Assembly: GCA_025924845.1 (NCBI GenBank)
Contig: JAICHN010000033.1
Location: 1-21,288 of the forward strand
Direction: 5' to 3'
DNA length: 21,288 nt
From: Chloroflexota bacterium
Lineage (GTDB): Bacteria > Chloroflexota > UBA5177 > JANWHV01
A model generated the notes under the pieces. That model saw only the letters and a program-made list of their open reading frames with translations. It made no database searches and had not been told where the DNA came from. The translations under genes and the position numbers were made by a program. Shown here piece after piece: positions 15,150 through 21,288 of the stretch (position 1 is its first letter; each line of letters starts with the position of its first letter).

Positions 15150-15390
15150 GTAGCTCCTCTTTCCTGCTGCTCGATATTTCCTACTGCCCGCCGTCATAAG
15201 CCGTCGGGGCGCCAAGAGGGGTCGGCCCGGTCGGGCCCGCGTCGACGCCGGCCAGGGGGCAGGCGATCGCTACCATTCACATTGGGAGCCGTGCGGTAGT
15301 GCTCCATCGACCGAACGAATGGGCACGCGCCGGAAAGCGCGCTAGTCCCATGCTAGGTGTGAAAAAAGTGGAGCGGGCATGGCGTGGCGG

Positions 15391-16134
15391 TTAGACCGCA
15401 CCACGCGCTTGGAGGCGGCCGAGCAGCCGCAAGGCGTCGATAGTGGCCGCACCCTCTGCCGTGTTGTCGAAGATGCACCACACCGGAGCATGCAGGGCGA
15501 ACTCCGCCAATTGCTCTGCCAGGCGGTCAAGATAGAGGTCGGGGTAGGCGTCATAATACATGCGCGGCGAGCCGTGAAGCCGAACATAGCGTAGGCCGGC
15601 CCAGCCCCCTGGTTGATCCGCGTCTGGCGCTGGGCATGGATCGGCGGCCACGCGGGCGATATCCCAGGCACGAAGCAATGCATCGGCATCCGGCGCGAAC
15701 CAGCTGCGGTGGCGCGGCTCGCAGACAACCTCTCCGTCAAACCGGGCGCGTAACGCTTGCCAGAACATGGCCGCTCGACCAGGATCGAAGGCAAGGCTCG
15801 GGGGGAGCTGCACCAGTATGGGCCCGAGTTTGGCGCCCAGCGCTCCGGCCTCGGCCAGGAAGCGGGCCAGCGGTTCCGCGGTATCCCCCAGACGCCGTTC
15901 ATGGGTGATGACGCGTGGCATCTTTACCGCAAAACGGAACGCATCAGGCGTAGCGGCGGCCCAACGCGCGTAGGTAGTAGGCCGGTGAGGTCGGTAGAAC
16001 GACGAGTTGACCTCGACGGCGGCGAAGCGCGTCGCGTAGCGCGCCAGTCCGCTTGCCCCCCATCCGAACTGCTCGGCATGAGGGCGCGAGATGGACCAGC
16101 CCGCCGTTCCTATCCGTATGGCATACCGCTCCAT
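15391..16134 (-). CDS. DUF72 (YecE-like) protein
   Basis: The protein has 247 residues, the usual size for the DUF72 TIM-barrel family, whose biochemical role is not established. I chose ATG 16134 because it gives the family N-terminus MERYAIRIGTAGWSI and has AAGGGG upstream. The frame is open to 16320, but that stretch has no family similarity. Family features are 'IGTAGW' (8-13), 'FAAVEVNSSFYRPHRPTTYARWAAATPDAFRFAVKMPRVITHERRL', 'GPILVQLPPSL', 'CEPRHRSWF', 'YVRLHGSP' and the terminal 'CIFDNTAEGAATIDALRL'. It is divergent from the following dehydrogenase operon. The gap from 15150 to 15390 that separates it from the SDR gene holds no other gene. Confidence 0.85.
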   Translation of the reverse strand: MERYAIRIGTAGWSISRPHAEQFGWGASGLARYATRFAAVEVNSSFYRPHRPTTYARWAAATPDAFRFAVKMPRVITHERRLGDTAEPLARFLAEAGALGAKLGPILVQLPPSLAFDPGRAAMFWQALRARFDGEVVCEPRHRSWFAPDADALLRAWDIARVAADPCPAPDADQPGGWAGLRYVRLHGSPRMYYDAYPDLYLDRLAEQLAEFALHAPVWCIFDNTAEGAATIDALRLLGRLQARGAV

Positions 16135-16389
16135 GCGCGCGACCCCTTGTTCCACCGCGCCGCTCGTCGTCCATCCCATGTACGGAAACGGGGCGTACCA
16201 GGCACCGTACAGCGTCTCATGCAAAGGGCGCAACCAGTAGAGTCGGCGCATACAGCCCGCCTCGAAACCACGGTTGAGTCTAATTTGCCGCGTCCACTCC
16301 GCCGTTTGGTCGTATTCCACACCGAAGGACTAGACGACACTGGATACTGGCGGGCGCCTTATTCCAATCGCGATGTGTGGAGAGCATGC
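16135..16389. promoter_or_regulatory. Divergent intergenic region, no clear promoter
   Basis: This 255-bp gap separates the DUF72 gene (minus) and the SDR operon (plus), so it should hold promoters for both. GATACT at 16343-16348 is a possible + strand -10, but no matching -35 stands 16-18 bases upstream. Open frames cross it on both strands without family similarity. Confidence 0.3.
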
Positions 16390-17493
16390 ATGGACGAGTC
16401 AAGAAACGCAAGAAGCACGGGGACGCGCCTCCTGGCGTATCTCGAGCAATGGTTCGGCGCCCTACGACGGCGCCGGCAGTATGCCGATCTCACCGGGCAG
16501 GTGGCGCTGGTTACCGGCGGCAGCCGAGGACTTGGCCTCCTCCTGGCTCGTGAATTGGCGAACGCGGGCTGCAAGCTGGCGCTTTGCGCGCGCGACGAAG
16601 CGGAACTGGCGCGGGCCCGCGAACTTCGGGTAACGCCCGCCGGCCGGGCTCAACCGAACGGCACGGGGGTATCAGGCGACGCACCGCCGGTACTGGAGAC
16701 CGAGGTACTGACCCTGACCTGCGATGTGACCGATCGAGCGCGGATCGGCGAAATGGTGGACCAGGTCGTGGAGCACTATGGGCGGATCGATATCCTGGTG
16801 AACAATGCCGGGATCATCCAGGTGACGCCGATCGAGAACGCCGTGCGGGCGGATTTCGAGCAGGCGATGGACACGATGTTCTGGGGCGTGCATGACCTGA
16901 CCATGGCCGTGCTGCCGGTCATGGTGGAGCGCGGCTACGGCCGGATTGTCAACATCACCTCGATCGGCGGCAAGATCAGCGTGCCGCATCTACTGCCCTA
17001 CAGTGCCGCGAAATTTGCCGCCACGGGCTTTTCGGAAGGTCTACGCGCCGAGGTGGCGGGGAAAAATGTGACGGTGACCACTATTGTTCCCGGACTGATG
17101 CGTACGGGTTCGGTGGTCAACGTGCTCGCGAAGGGCAATAAGCAGGCCGAAGTCGGCTGGTTCTCCGTACTCGGCAGCTTGCCGATCATCTCCATGGACG
17201 CAAGCCGCGCGGCACGTCAAATTGTACGCGCGATGCGGCGTGGCAGAGCGGAAGAAGTGGTTGGTCTGCCCGCGAAACTGGCCGTGCGCGCGTACGCGCT
17301 GTTCCCCAATCTGAGCGCCGCCATCCTCGAACTGGTAGGGTACATGCTGCCCAAACCGGTGCCCGGCCAGGGTATGTCGTCAACGCTCGGCCGTGACGTG
17401 CCGGGCGCGTTTGACCGGCCTATGATTCGCTACCTCACCCTCCTATCACGGAAGGCGGCGGTACGCAACAACGAAGTGCCAGGGAGAAGATAA
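16390..17493 (+). CDS. Short-chain dehydrogenase with C-terminal extension
   Basis: This NAD(P)-dependent oxidoreductase has 367 residues, about 100 more than a classical SDR. ATG 16390 has GGAG seven bases upstream; the frame is open far upstream (to 15757) but antisense to the DUF72 gene. TGGSRGLG (42-49), NNAG (138-141), Ser191, Tyr204 and Lys208 (YSAAK) are intact. A Pro/Gly-rich insertion at about 83-104 ('PAGRAQPNGTGVSGDAPP') lies between strands 2 and 3. The C-terminal part ('AVRAYALFPNLSAAILELVGYMLPKP') is hydrophobic and may touch the membrane. The stop overlaps the next start as TAATG, so it is coupled to the SRPBCC gene. The substrate is unknown. Confidence 0.88.
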   Translation: MDESRNARSTGTRLLAYLEQWFGALRRRRQYADLTGQVALVTGGSRGLGLLLARELANAGCKLALCARDEAELARARELRVTPAGRAQPNGTGVSGDAPPVLETEVLTLTCDVTDRARIGEMVDQVVEHYGRIDILVNNAGIIQVTPIENAVRADFEQAMDTMFWGVHDLTMAVLPVMVERGYGRIVNITSIGGKISVPHLLPYSAAKFAATGFSEGLRAEVAGKNVTVTTIVPGLMRTGSVVNVLAKGNKQAEVGWFSVLGSLPIISMDASRAARQIVRAMRRGRAEEVVGLPAKLAVRAYALFPNLSAAILELVGYMLPKPVPGQGMSSTLGRDVPGAFDRPMIRYLTLLSRKAAVRNNEVPGRR

Positions 17494-18242
17494 TGGAAGG
17501 CACGACCAGTTCGGCGAGTAGTTCGTGGAGCACCGCGCCATACAGTGAAGACTTACCGGGACCACACCCCGACCAGGGGCGCCTGGCGGGGACGCTCTCG
17601 GTGCTGGCGGGCATGGGGATCGCCCTTTACGGACTGACCCGGCGATCGGTTAGCGGCATGGCGATGGCCGTGGTCGGAGCCGGCGTTGCCGTTTCCGGCG
17701 CCAGGACCCGCAAACAGATGGCCCGTGAAAAAGTAGTGCATTGCACTATGACGATTAACCGGCCCCGCCATGAAGTGTACGAGCAGTGGCGGCGATTGGA
17801 AGATCTACCGAACCGTATGAAAAACCTGGAGTCGGTGGAAATGACCGGCCAGGATCGCTCACACTGGACCGCCAAAGGACCGTTGGGCCTGAATGTGGAC
17901 TGGACCGCCGAGACGGTGCGGCAAGAACAAGATACGCTGCTGTCCTGGCGCTCGCTCCCGCATGCGAAAGTGCCGAACCAGGGAGCGGTGCGCTTCAGCG
18001 ACGCGCCGAACGGTCGCGGCACGCAGCTCGATCTGACCATGGCCTACCGCCTCCCGGCCGGATCGATCGGCGCCGCGGTCGCTACGCTGAGCGGTCGGCA
18101 GCCTCAAGCCCAGATCGAGAGTGACCTGCGGCGGTTTAAGGCAATTCTGGAAGGCGGCGAAGCGCCGACAACGAGCGACCAGCCGGCGGGAGAACGCAGC
18201 ACGATTGGCCGCCTGGCCAATTCCTGGGCAGGAGCGCGCTAA
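17493..18242 (+). CDS. Membrane-anchored SRPBCC (START-like) protein
   Basis: The protein has 249 residues. A Ser/Pro-rich N-terminus is followed by two adjacent membrane segments (about 31-47 and 54-69, 'LAGTLSVLAGMGIALYGL' and 'GMAMAVVGAGVAVSG') resembling DUF2892. A cytoplasmic SRPBCC/polyketide-cyclase-type ligand-binding domain spans about 78-220 ('VVHCTMTINRPRHEVYEQWRRLEDLPNRMKNLESVEMTG...', ending 'QIESDLRRFKAILEGGE'). Such domains bind small hydrophobic ligands; no ligand can be named here. The ATG lies inside the upstream stop (TAATG, 17491-17495), which indicates translational coupling with the SDR. It probably works with the flanking dehydrogenases (inference from order alone). Confidence 0.82.
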   Translation: MEGTTSSASSSWSTAPYSEDLPGPHPDQGRLAGTLSVLAGMGIALYGLTRRSVSGMAMAVVGAGVAVSGARTRKQMAREKVVHCTMTINRPRHEVYEQWRRLEDLPNRMKNLESVEMTGQDRSHWTAKGPLGLNVDWTAETVRQEQDTLLSWRSLPHAKVPNQGAVRFSDAPNGRGTQLDLTMAYRLPAGSIGAAVATLSGRQPQAQIESDLRRFKAILEGGEAPTTSDQPAGERSTIGRLANSWAGAR

Positions 18243-18323
18243 ATCGATGGAGCGGCCGGCGTTTCCAGGAGGCCGGGGGATGGGAGTAATGCCGCGGGCG
18301 CGGCCTCATACGGAGTAGAGACA

Positions 18324-19499
18324 ATGAAAGCTGTTTGCTGGAACGGAAGGAAGGATGTGCGGGTCGAGACCGTCCCGGACCCAGCCATCATCAATCCACG
18401 CGATGCGATAGTCAAGGTGACGAGCACGGCGATCTGCGGATCGGACCTCCACCTGTACGACGGCTATATTCCCACCATGGAACGGGGCGATATCCTCGGC
18501 CACGAGTTTATGGGTGAGGTGGTTGAGGTCGGTTCCGAGGTAAAGTCGGTTAAGGTCGGCGATCGGGTGGTAGTGCCCTTCGCTATTGCCTGCGGCAACT
18601 GCTTCTTTTGTCGGAAGGGGCTCTGGTCGCTGTGCGACAATACCAATCCCAATGCCAAACCGGCGGAAGTGGCCTACGGAGCCACGCCGTCGGGCCTTTT
18701 TGGTTACTCGCACATGCTCGGCGGTTACGCGGGCGGGCAGGCCGAGTACGTGCGCGTACCATACGCCGATGTAGGGCCGCTCAAGATTGAGGATACTCGT
18801 CTGTCGGATGAACAGGTGCTGTTCCTGAGCGACATCTTCCCTACCGGCTACCAAGCGGCGGAGAACTGCAACATCCAACCAGGCGATACGGTGGCGGTGT
18901 GGGGGTGCGGGCCAGTCGGGCAGTTCGCCATCAAGAGCGCCTATCTGCTGGGCGCGGAGCGAGTCATTGCCGTGGACGAAGTTGCGGAGCGGTTAGAATT
19001 GGCGCGCACCGAGGGAAAAGCCGAAACGATCGATTTCTCCGAGGAGCATGTGCTGGAGCGACTTCGCGACATGACAGGCGGCCTTGGCCCCGACTCCTGC
19101 ATCGACGCGGTCGGCATGGAGGCGCACGGCCACTCTATCGATGCGCTCTACGATCGGGTGCGAGCCGCCACTCGCGTGTTGGCCACGGATCGACCGCATG
19201 TGCTGCGCGAAGCGATCATGGCGTGCCGGAAAGGCGGTACGGTCTCTCTGGCCGGAGTGTACGGAGGCTTGCTGGATAAGGTGCCGATGGGCGCCGCCTT
19301 TGGCAAGGGTCTTACTTTCAAGATGGGCCAAACTCACGTTCAGCGCTACATGAAGCCGCTGCTCCAGCGCATTCAACAGGGTGAGATCGATCCGTCGTTC
19401 CTGATCACCAATCGCATGGGCCTCGATGACGCGCCGGACGCCTACGCTCAATTCGCCGAGCGCCGGGACGGCTGCATCAAGGTGGTGCTTACCCCCTAG
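18324..19499 (+). CDS. Zinc-dependent alcohol dehydrogenase (formaldehyde-dehydrogenase-like MDR)
   Basis: This medium-chain dehydrogenase has 391 residues. The catalytic zinc site includes Cys38 (ICGSDLH) and His60-Glu61 (GHEFMGEV). The structural zinc site is the four cysteines 90, 93, 96 and 104. The Rossmann motif '[11 protein letters not shown]' (190-200) is followed by Asp218 at the end of the next strand, which favours NAD+ over NADP+. The length and the long loop '[47 protein letters not shown]' place it near glutathione-independent formaldehyde/threonine-type dehydrogenases. GGAG lies upstream of the ATG; the 81-bp gap after the SRPBCC gene holds no strong terminator, so it is probably the third gene of the transcript. 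The substrate cannot be fixed from sequence. Confidence 0.9.
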   Translation: MKAVCWNGRKDVRVETVPDPAIINPRDAIVKVTSTAICGSDLHLYDGYIPTMERGDILGHEFMGEVVEVGSEVKSVKVGDRVVVPFAIACGNCFFCRKGLWSLCDNTNPNAKPAEVAYGATPSGLFGYSHMLGGYAGGQAEYVRVPYADVGPLKIEDTRLSDEQVLFLSDIFPTGYQAAENCNIQPGDTVAVWGCGPVGQFAIKSAYLLGAERVIAVDEVAERLELARTEGKAETIDFSEEHVLERLRDMTGGLGPDSCIDAVGMEAHGHSIDALYDRVRAATRVLATDRPHVLREAIMACRKGGTVSLAGVYGGLLDKVPMGAAFGKGLTFKMGQTHVQRYMKPLLQRIQQGEIDPSFLITNRMGLDDAPDAYAQFAERRDGCIKVVLTP

Positions 19500-19527
19500 T
19501 GGCGGGGCTTAGGTTTCCTTGCGCTTG

Positions 19528-19554
19528 TAGGGGCACTCCTTGTGGGTGCCCCTA
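19528..19554. terminator. Palindromic TAGGGGCAC repeat, possible terminator
   Basis: TAGGGGCAC (19528-19536) is complementary to GTGCCCCTA (19546-19554), extended by a G-T and a C-G pair to a 5-base loop. It lies 28 bases after the alcohol dehydrogenase stop. No T tract follows because the insertion sequence begins immediately. Palindromes of the GTAGGGGCAC type occur as dispersed repeats in Chloroflexota and cyanobacteria (from memory), so it may be a repeat as well as a terminator. Confidence 0.5.
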
Positions 19555-19555
19555 G
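19552..19555. repeat. Target site duplication CTAG, left copy
   Basis: CTAG at 19552-19555 precedes the left terminal repeat and the same four bases follow the right one (20983-20986). A 4-bp duplication is what the IS1380 family is known for. CTAG is itself a palindrome, so part of the match could be target preference. Confidence 0.75.
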
Positions 19556-19573
19556 CCTGAATTATTCACGGAG

Positions 19574-19602
19574 TTGCGCCACGGGGTCCGGGGCGCTATG
19601 GT
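19574..19602 (+). promoter_or_regulatory. Candidate transposase promoter
   Basis: TTGCGC (19574-19579) and TATGGT (19597-19602) are 17 bases apart, just inside the left terminal repeat. The start would be near 19609, downstream of the left arm of the 10-bp inverted repeat that covers the transposase start codon. Confidence 0.5.
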
Positions 19603-19644
19603 CGAGATGTTCAACGTCTCGCCCAGTGCTCGGAGGACCCCGTG
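19580..19644 (+). promoter_or_regulatory. Inverted repeat that can mask the transposase start in read-through RNA
   Basis: CACGGGGTCC (19580-19589) is perfectly complementary to GGACCCCGTG (19635-19644). The right arm contains the last two bases of the GGAGG ribosome site and the whole GTG start (19642-19644). A smaller hairpin, CGAGA/TCTCG (19603-19607 with 19617-19621), sits inside. RNA reading in from outside would hold both arms; RNA from the internal promoter would lack the left arm. Confidence 0.6.
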
Positions 19645-20976
19645 TCATCACAGTCTGCCACATCGGCCTCTACCTTTGCCACCACGACCGCGTTAGTGTT
19701 GGAAGCGACCTTTGATGGAGGGCGCGTGACCTCGGATGGGGGGCTGCCCTGGCTGGCCGAAGCGGAGGCGGTGACCGGCATCTGTCAGGCAATGGCCGCC
19801 TGCGTGCCCGAATGGCGGCGGGGCACGGTGCGGCATTCCCTTGCGGATCTCGTGCGCCAGCGGGTCTTCCAGATTGCCTGTGGTTACGAGGATCAGAACG
19901 ACGCCGACACCCTGCGGCAGGATCCGCTGCTCAAAGTGGTGTGCGGACGCTTGCCCGAGAGCGGGCCAGCCTTGGCCAGTCAGCCGACCCTCTCCCGCCT
20001 GGAGAACGCGGTGGATCGACAGGCCTGTAGGCGCCTGGCCCATGCGCTGCTGGCCGTCTATCTGGAGGCCCGCGAACAGGAGGGGCCGCCCCGTCGTATC
20101 GTGCTCGATCTCGACAGCACCGACGACCCCACGCATGGGGCGCAGGAGGGCACGGCCTATCACGGCTACTACCGGCAGCACATGTACCATCCGCTCCTCG
20201 TCTTTGATGGGCAGACCGATCAGCTGATCACCGCCATCCTCCGTCCGGGCAACGCGCACGCCAGTCGCGGCGTGATGAGCGTGCTGCGCGTCCTGATAGC
20301 GCACTTGCGCGTCCGCTGGCCGGGACTGTCCATCGAGATCCGGGCCGACAGCGGCTGTGCCGTGCCGCGCCTCTACCGCTTCTGTGAGCGTCGGGGCATC
20401 GCCTACACTATCGGCCTGATCCCCAACCCGCGCCTCCAGAGCCTGGCCGCCCCCTTGTTGGCCCAGGCGAAGACCCAGCGCGCCCAGACCGGGGAGAAGG
20501 TCCGCTTGGTCGCTGAAACCACCTACCAGGCGGGCAGTTGGGACCGACCCCGTCGGGTCGTCTACAAAGCCGAGACCCTGGACAAGGGACCGAATACCCG
20601 TTTCGTCGTCACTACCCGTCCCGATCCGGCCGAGGCGCTCTATGACTGGTATGTGGATCGCGGCGAGATGGAGGGCTGGATTAAGGACTACAAACGGGCC
20701 TGCATCGCCGACCGCCTGAGTGACCATCGCTTCTGGGCCAACCAGTTCCGTCTGTTCTTGCATGCGGCCGCCTATTGGTTACTCGATACCCTCCGCCGTC
20801 GCCTGTGCGCCCAGGGGTACCCCGCTCTCCAACTCGATACCCTGCGCCTCCGCCTCCTCAAGGTCGGTGGCCGCGTGCGCGAACTTCTCACGCGCATCCG
20901 TCTGCACCTCGCCAGCAGTCATCCCAGTCAAGCCCTCTGGCCCCTCCTCCTGGCCACCTTCCCACACCGTGAATAA
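19642..20976 (+). CDS. IS1380-family DDE transposase
   Basis: The protein has 444 residues. GTG 19642 has GGAGG five bases upstream. N-terminal 'FDGGRVTSDGGLPWLAEAE' (24-42) and 'QRVFQIACGYEDQNDADTLRQDPLLK' (73-98) are typical of IS1380 transposases. Likely catalytic acids are Asp156 or Asp158 in 'VLDLDSTDDPTHG', Asp236 in 'IRADSGC' and Glu344 in 'YVDRGEMEGWIKDYK', where Tyr337, Arg340, Glu344 and Lys351 follow the Y(2)R(3)E(6)K spacing of the wider IS4-like group. The C-terminal 'HRFWANQFRLFLHAAAYWLLDTL' is also usual for the family. All motifs are intact, so the enzyme is probably functional. A long open frame on the opposite strand is a shadow. Confidence 0.93.
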   Translation: MSSQSATSASTFATTTALVLEATFDGGRVTSDGGLPWLAEAEAVTGICQAMAACVPEWRRGTVRHSLADLVRQRVFQIACGYEDQNDADTLRQDPLLKVVCGRLPESGPALASQPTLSRLENAVDRQACRRLAHALLAVYLEAREQEGPPRRIVLDLDSTDDPTHGAQEGTAYHGYYRQHMYHPLLVFDGQTDQLITAILRPGNAHASRGVMSVLRVLIAHLRVRWPGLSIEIRADSGCAVPRLYRFCERRGIAYTIGLIPNPRLQSLAAPLLAQAKTQRAQTGEKVRLVAETTYQAGSWDRPRRVVYKAETLDKGPNTRFVVTTRPDPAEALYDWYVDRGEMEGWIKDYKRACIADRLSDHRFWANQFRLFLHAAAYWLLDTLRRRLCAQGYPALQLDTLRLRLLKVGGRVRELLTRIRLHLASSHPSQALWPLLLATFPHRE

Positions 20977-20982
20977 TTCAGG

Positions 20983-20986
20983 CTAG
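20983..20986. repeat. Target site duplication CTAG, right copy
   Basis: The four bases directly after the right terminal repeat are identical to those before the left one. Removing the element and one copy joins the palindrome at 19528-19554 to CTTCGAG, the probable pre-insertion sequence. Confidence 0.75.
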
Positions 20987-21046
20987 CTTCGAGAAAGTGC
21001 TGAAGGAATCAGTCGAAACCCAGGCAACCCCTGCAGCGTACGGTGC

Positions 21047-21288
21047 TTAATAAGCATACGTACAATTATTGTTCTGCCCGCTACCAAGCTCCACAATGCA
21101 GTCGGGATCCTGATAAACGCCAGTGATGTAGCCCTGCACTAAGTTGCCCTTATGTGTATTTGTAGTCCCGTTTGTTGTGACAATATATACCAAGACCTTG
21201 GCCACGACATGCACACAATAGCCACCATTCTGTGTGGGGCAGGCAGCGACAGCGGCAGCGGGGATCGCTGTGTTATCCTCGCAGTTAC
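21047..21288 (-). CDS. 3' end of an unknown protein with low-GC codon use (partial)
   Basis: Reading the minus strand from the window edge gives 80 codons, then TAA at 21049-21047. The segment includes 'AAACPTQNGGYCVHVVAKVLVYIV'-like, Cys/Asn/Thr-rich sequence: read exactly, 'PTQNGGYCVHVVAKVLVYIV' followed by 'TTNGTTNTHKGNLVQGYITG' and the end 'QDPDCIVELGSGQNNNCTYAY'. The four or more cysteines, Asn/Thr/Tyr richness and lack of charge suggest an exported or surface protein, possibly pilus-associated, but I do not recognise the family. Codons are noticeably less G+C-rich than in the other genes. The start lies outside the window. Confidence 0.5.
   Translation of the reverse strand, partial: NCEDNTAIPAAAVAACPTQNGGYCVHVVAKVLVYIVTTNGTTNTHKGNLVQGYITGVYQDPDCIVELGSGQNNNCTYAY

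Larger units (their letters stand above)
19556..20982 (+). mobile_element. Complete IS1380-like insertion sequence (1427 bp)
   Basis: The ends are the 16-bp perfect inverted repeats CCTGAATTATTCACGG (19556-19571) and its complement (20967-20982), flanked by CTAG on both sides. One transposase gene fills the element and its TAA stop (20974-20976) lies inside the right repeat. Ends beginning CC, a 4-bp duplication and a single DDE transposase of about 440 residues fit IS1380. Perfect repeats and an intact gene suggest a recent insertion and possible activity. Confidence 0.92.

Noticed and set aside
16135..16320. N-terminal extension of the DUF72 protein
   Set aside because: The family begins at MERYAIRIGTAGW; the extra residues show no domain or signal peptide.
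15757..16389. Long N-terminal extension of the second SDR
   Set aside because: It is antisense to the well-supported DUF72 gene, and the SDR fold starts near residue 35 of the shorter product.
19693..20763. 356-codon open frame antisense to the transposase
   Set aside because: It has the composition of a mirror frame of a high-GC gene and no recognisable motif; the + strand product is a clear transposase.
1..21288. CRISPR array, phage module or toxin-antitoxin pair
   Set aside because: No regularly spaced repeats, no phage or Cas proteins and no small paired genes were seen.

Overview
The window is G+C-rich bacterial chromosome. A T-box leader controlling an ilv-leu-cimA operon, a prokaryotic GIDE-domain protein, an Eis-type acetyltransferase and an IS1380-type element together suggest Chloroflexota (a Thermomicrobia- or Ktedonobacteria-like lineage). 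This is an inference from gene content. No rRNA or other taxonomic marker is present, and an actinobacterial or other high-GC source is not excluded.

Layout. (1) 1-3121: the last 18 codons of a + strand gene with a very basic tail, a long bidirectional-type hairpin, then a minus-strand pair: a lipoprotein L,D-transpeptidase followed by a two-TM GIDE-domain protein. (2) 3122-3820: a small secreted six-cysteine protein of unknown function and a long hairpin shared with the convergent operon. (3) 3820-12995, minus strand: promoter, leucine T-box riboswitch, then ilvB-ilvN-ilvC-leuA-leuB-cimA-ilvE. Overlapping stop/start codons link ilvB/ilvN, leuB/cimA and cimA/ilvE. The other three gaps each hold a perfect or near-perfect hairpin. 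(4) 13021-16134: a probably leaderless Eis-like GNAT gene divergent from the operon, a YghA-like short-chain dehydrogenase (SDR) and a DUF72 protein. (5) 16390-19499, plus strand: a second SDR, a membrane-anchored SRPBCC protein and a zinc alcohol dehydrogenase, probably one transcript. (6) 19556-20982: an intact IS1380-like insertion sequence with 16-bp perfect terminal inverted repeats and a CTAG target duplication. (7) 20987-21288: visibly less G+C-rich DNA holding the 3' end of an unknown minus-strand gene.

How the genes work together. IlvBN, IlvC and IlvE cover the shared valine/leucine/isoleucine steps. LeuA and LeuB start and continue leucine synthesis. CimA supplies 2-oxobutyrate from pyruvate for isoleucine without threonine. 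IlvD and LeuCD, which these routes also need, are not in the window. The leader appears to read tRNA-Leu (specifier CTC), so leucine starvation would open the whole branched-chain pathway.

No wholly new multi-gene system is evident. The most unusual signals are regulatory: a terminator-like hairpin with a T5 tract between the operon promoter and the T-box; an inverted repeat in the insertion sequence that would hide the transposase start only in read-through transcripts; and the series of hairpins between the operon genes.
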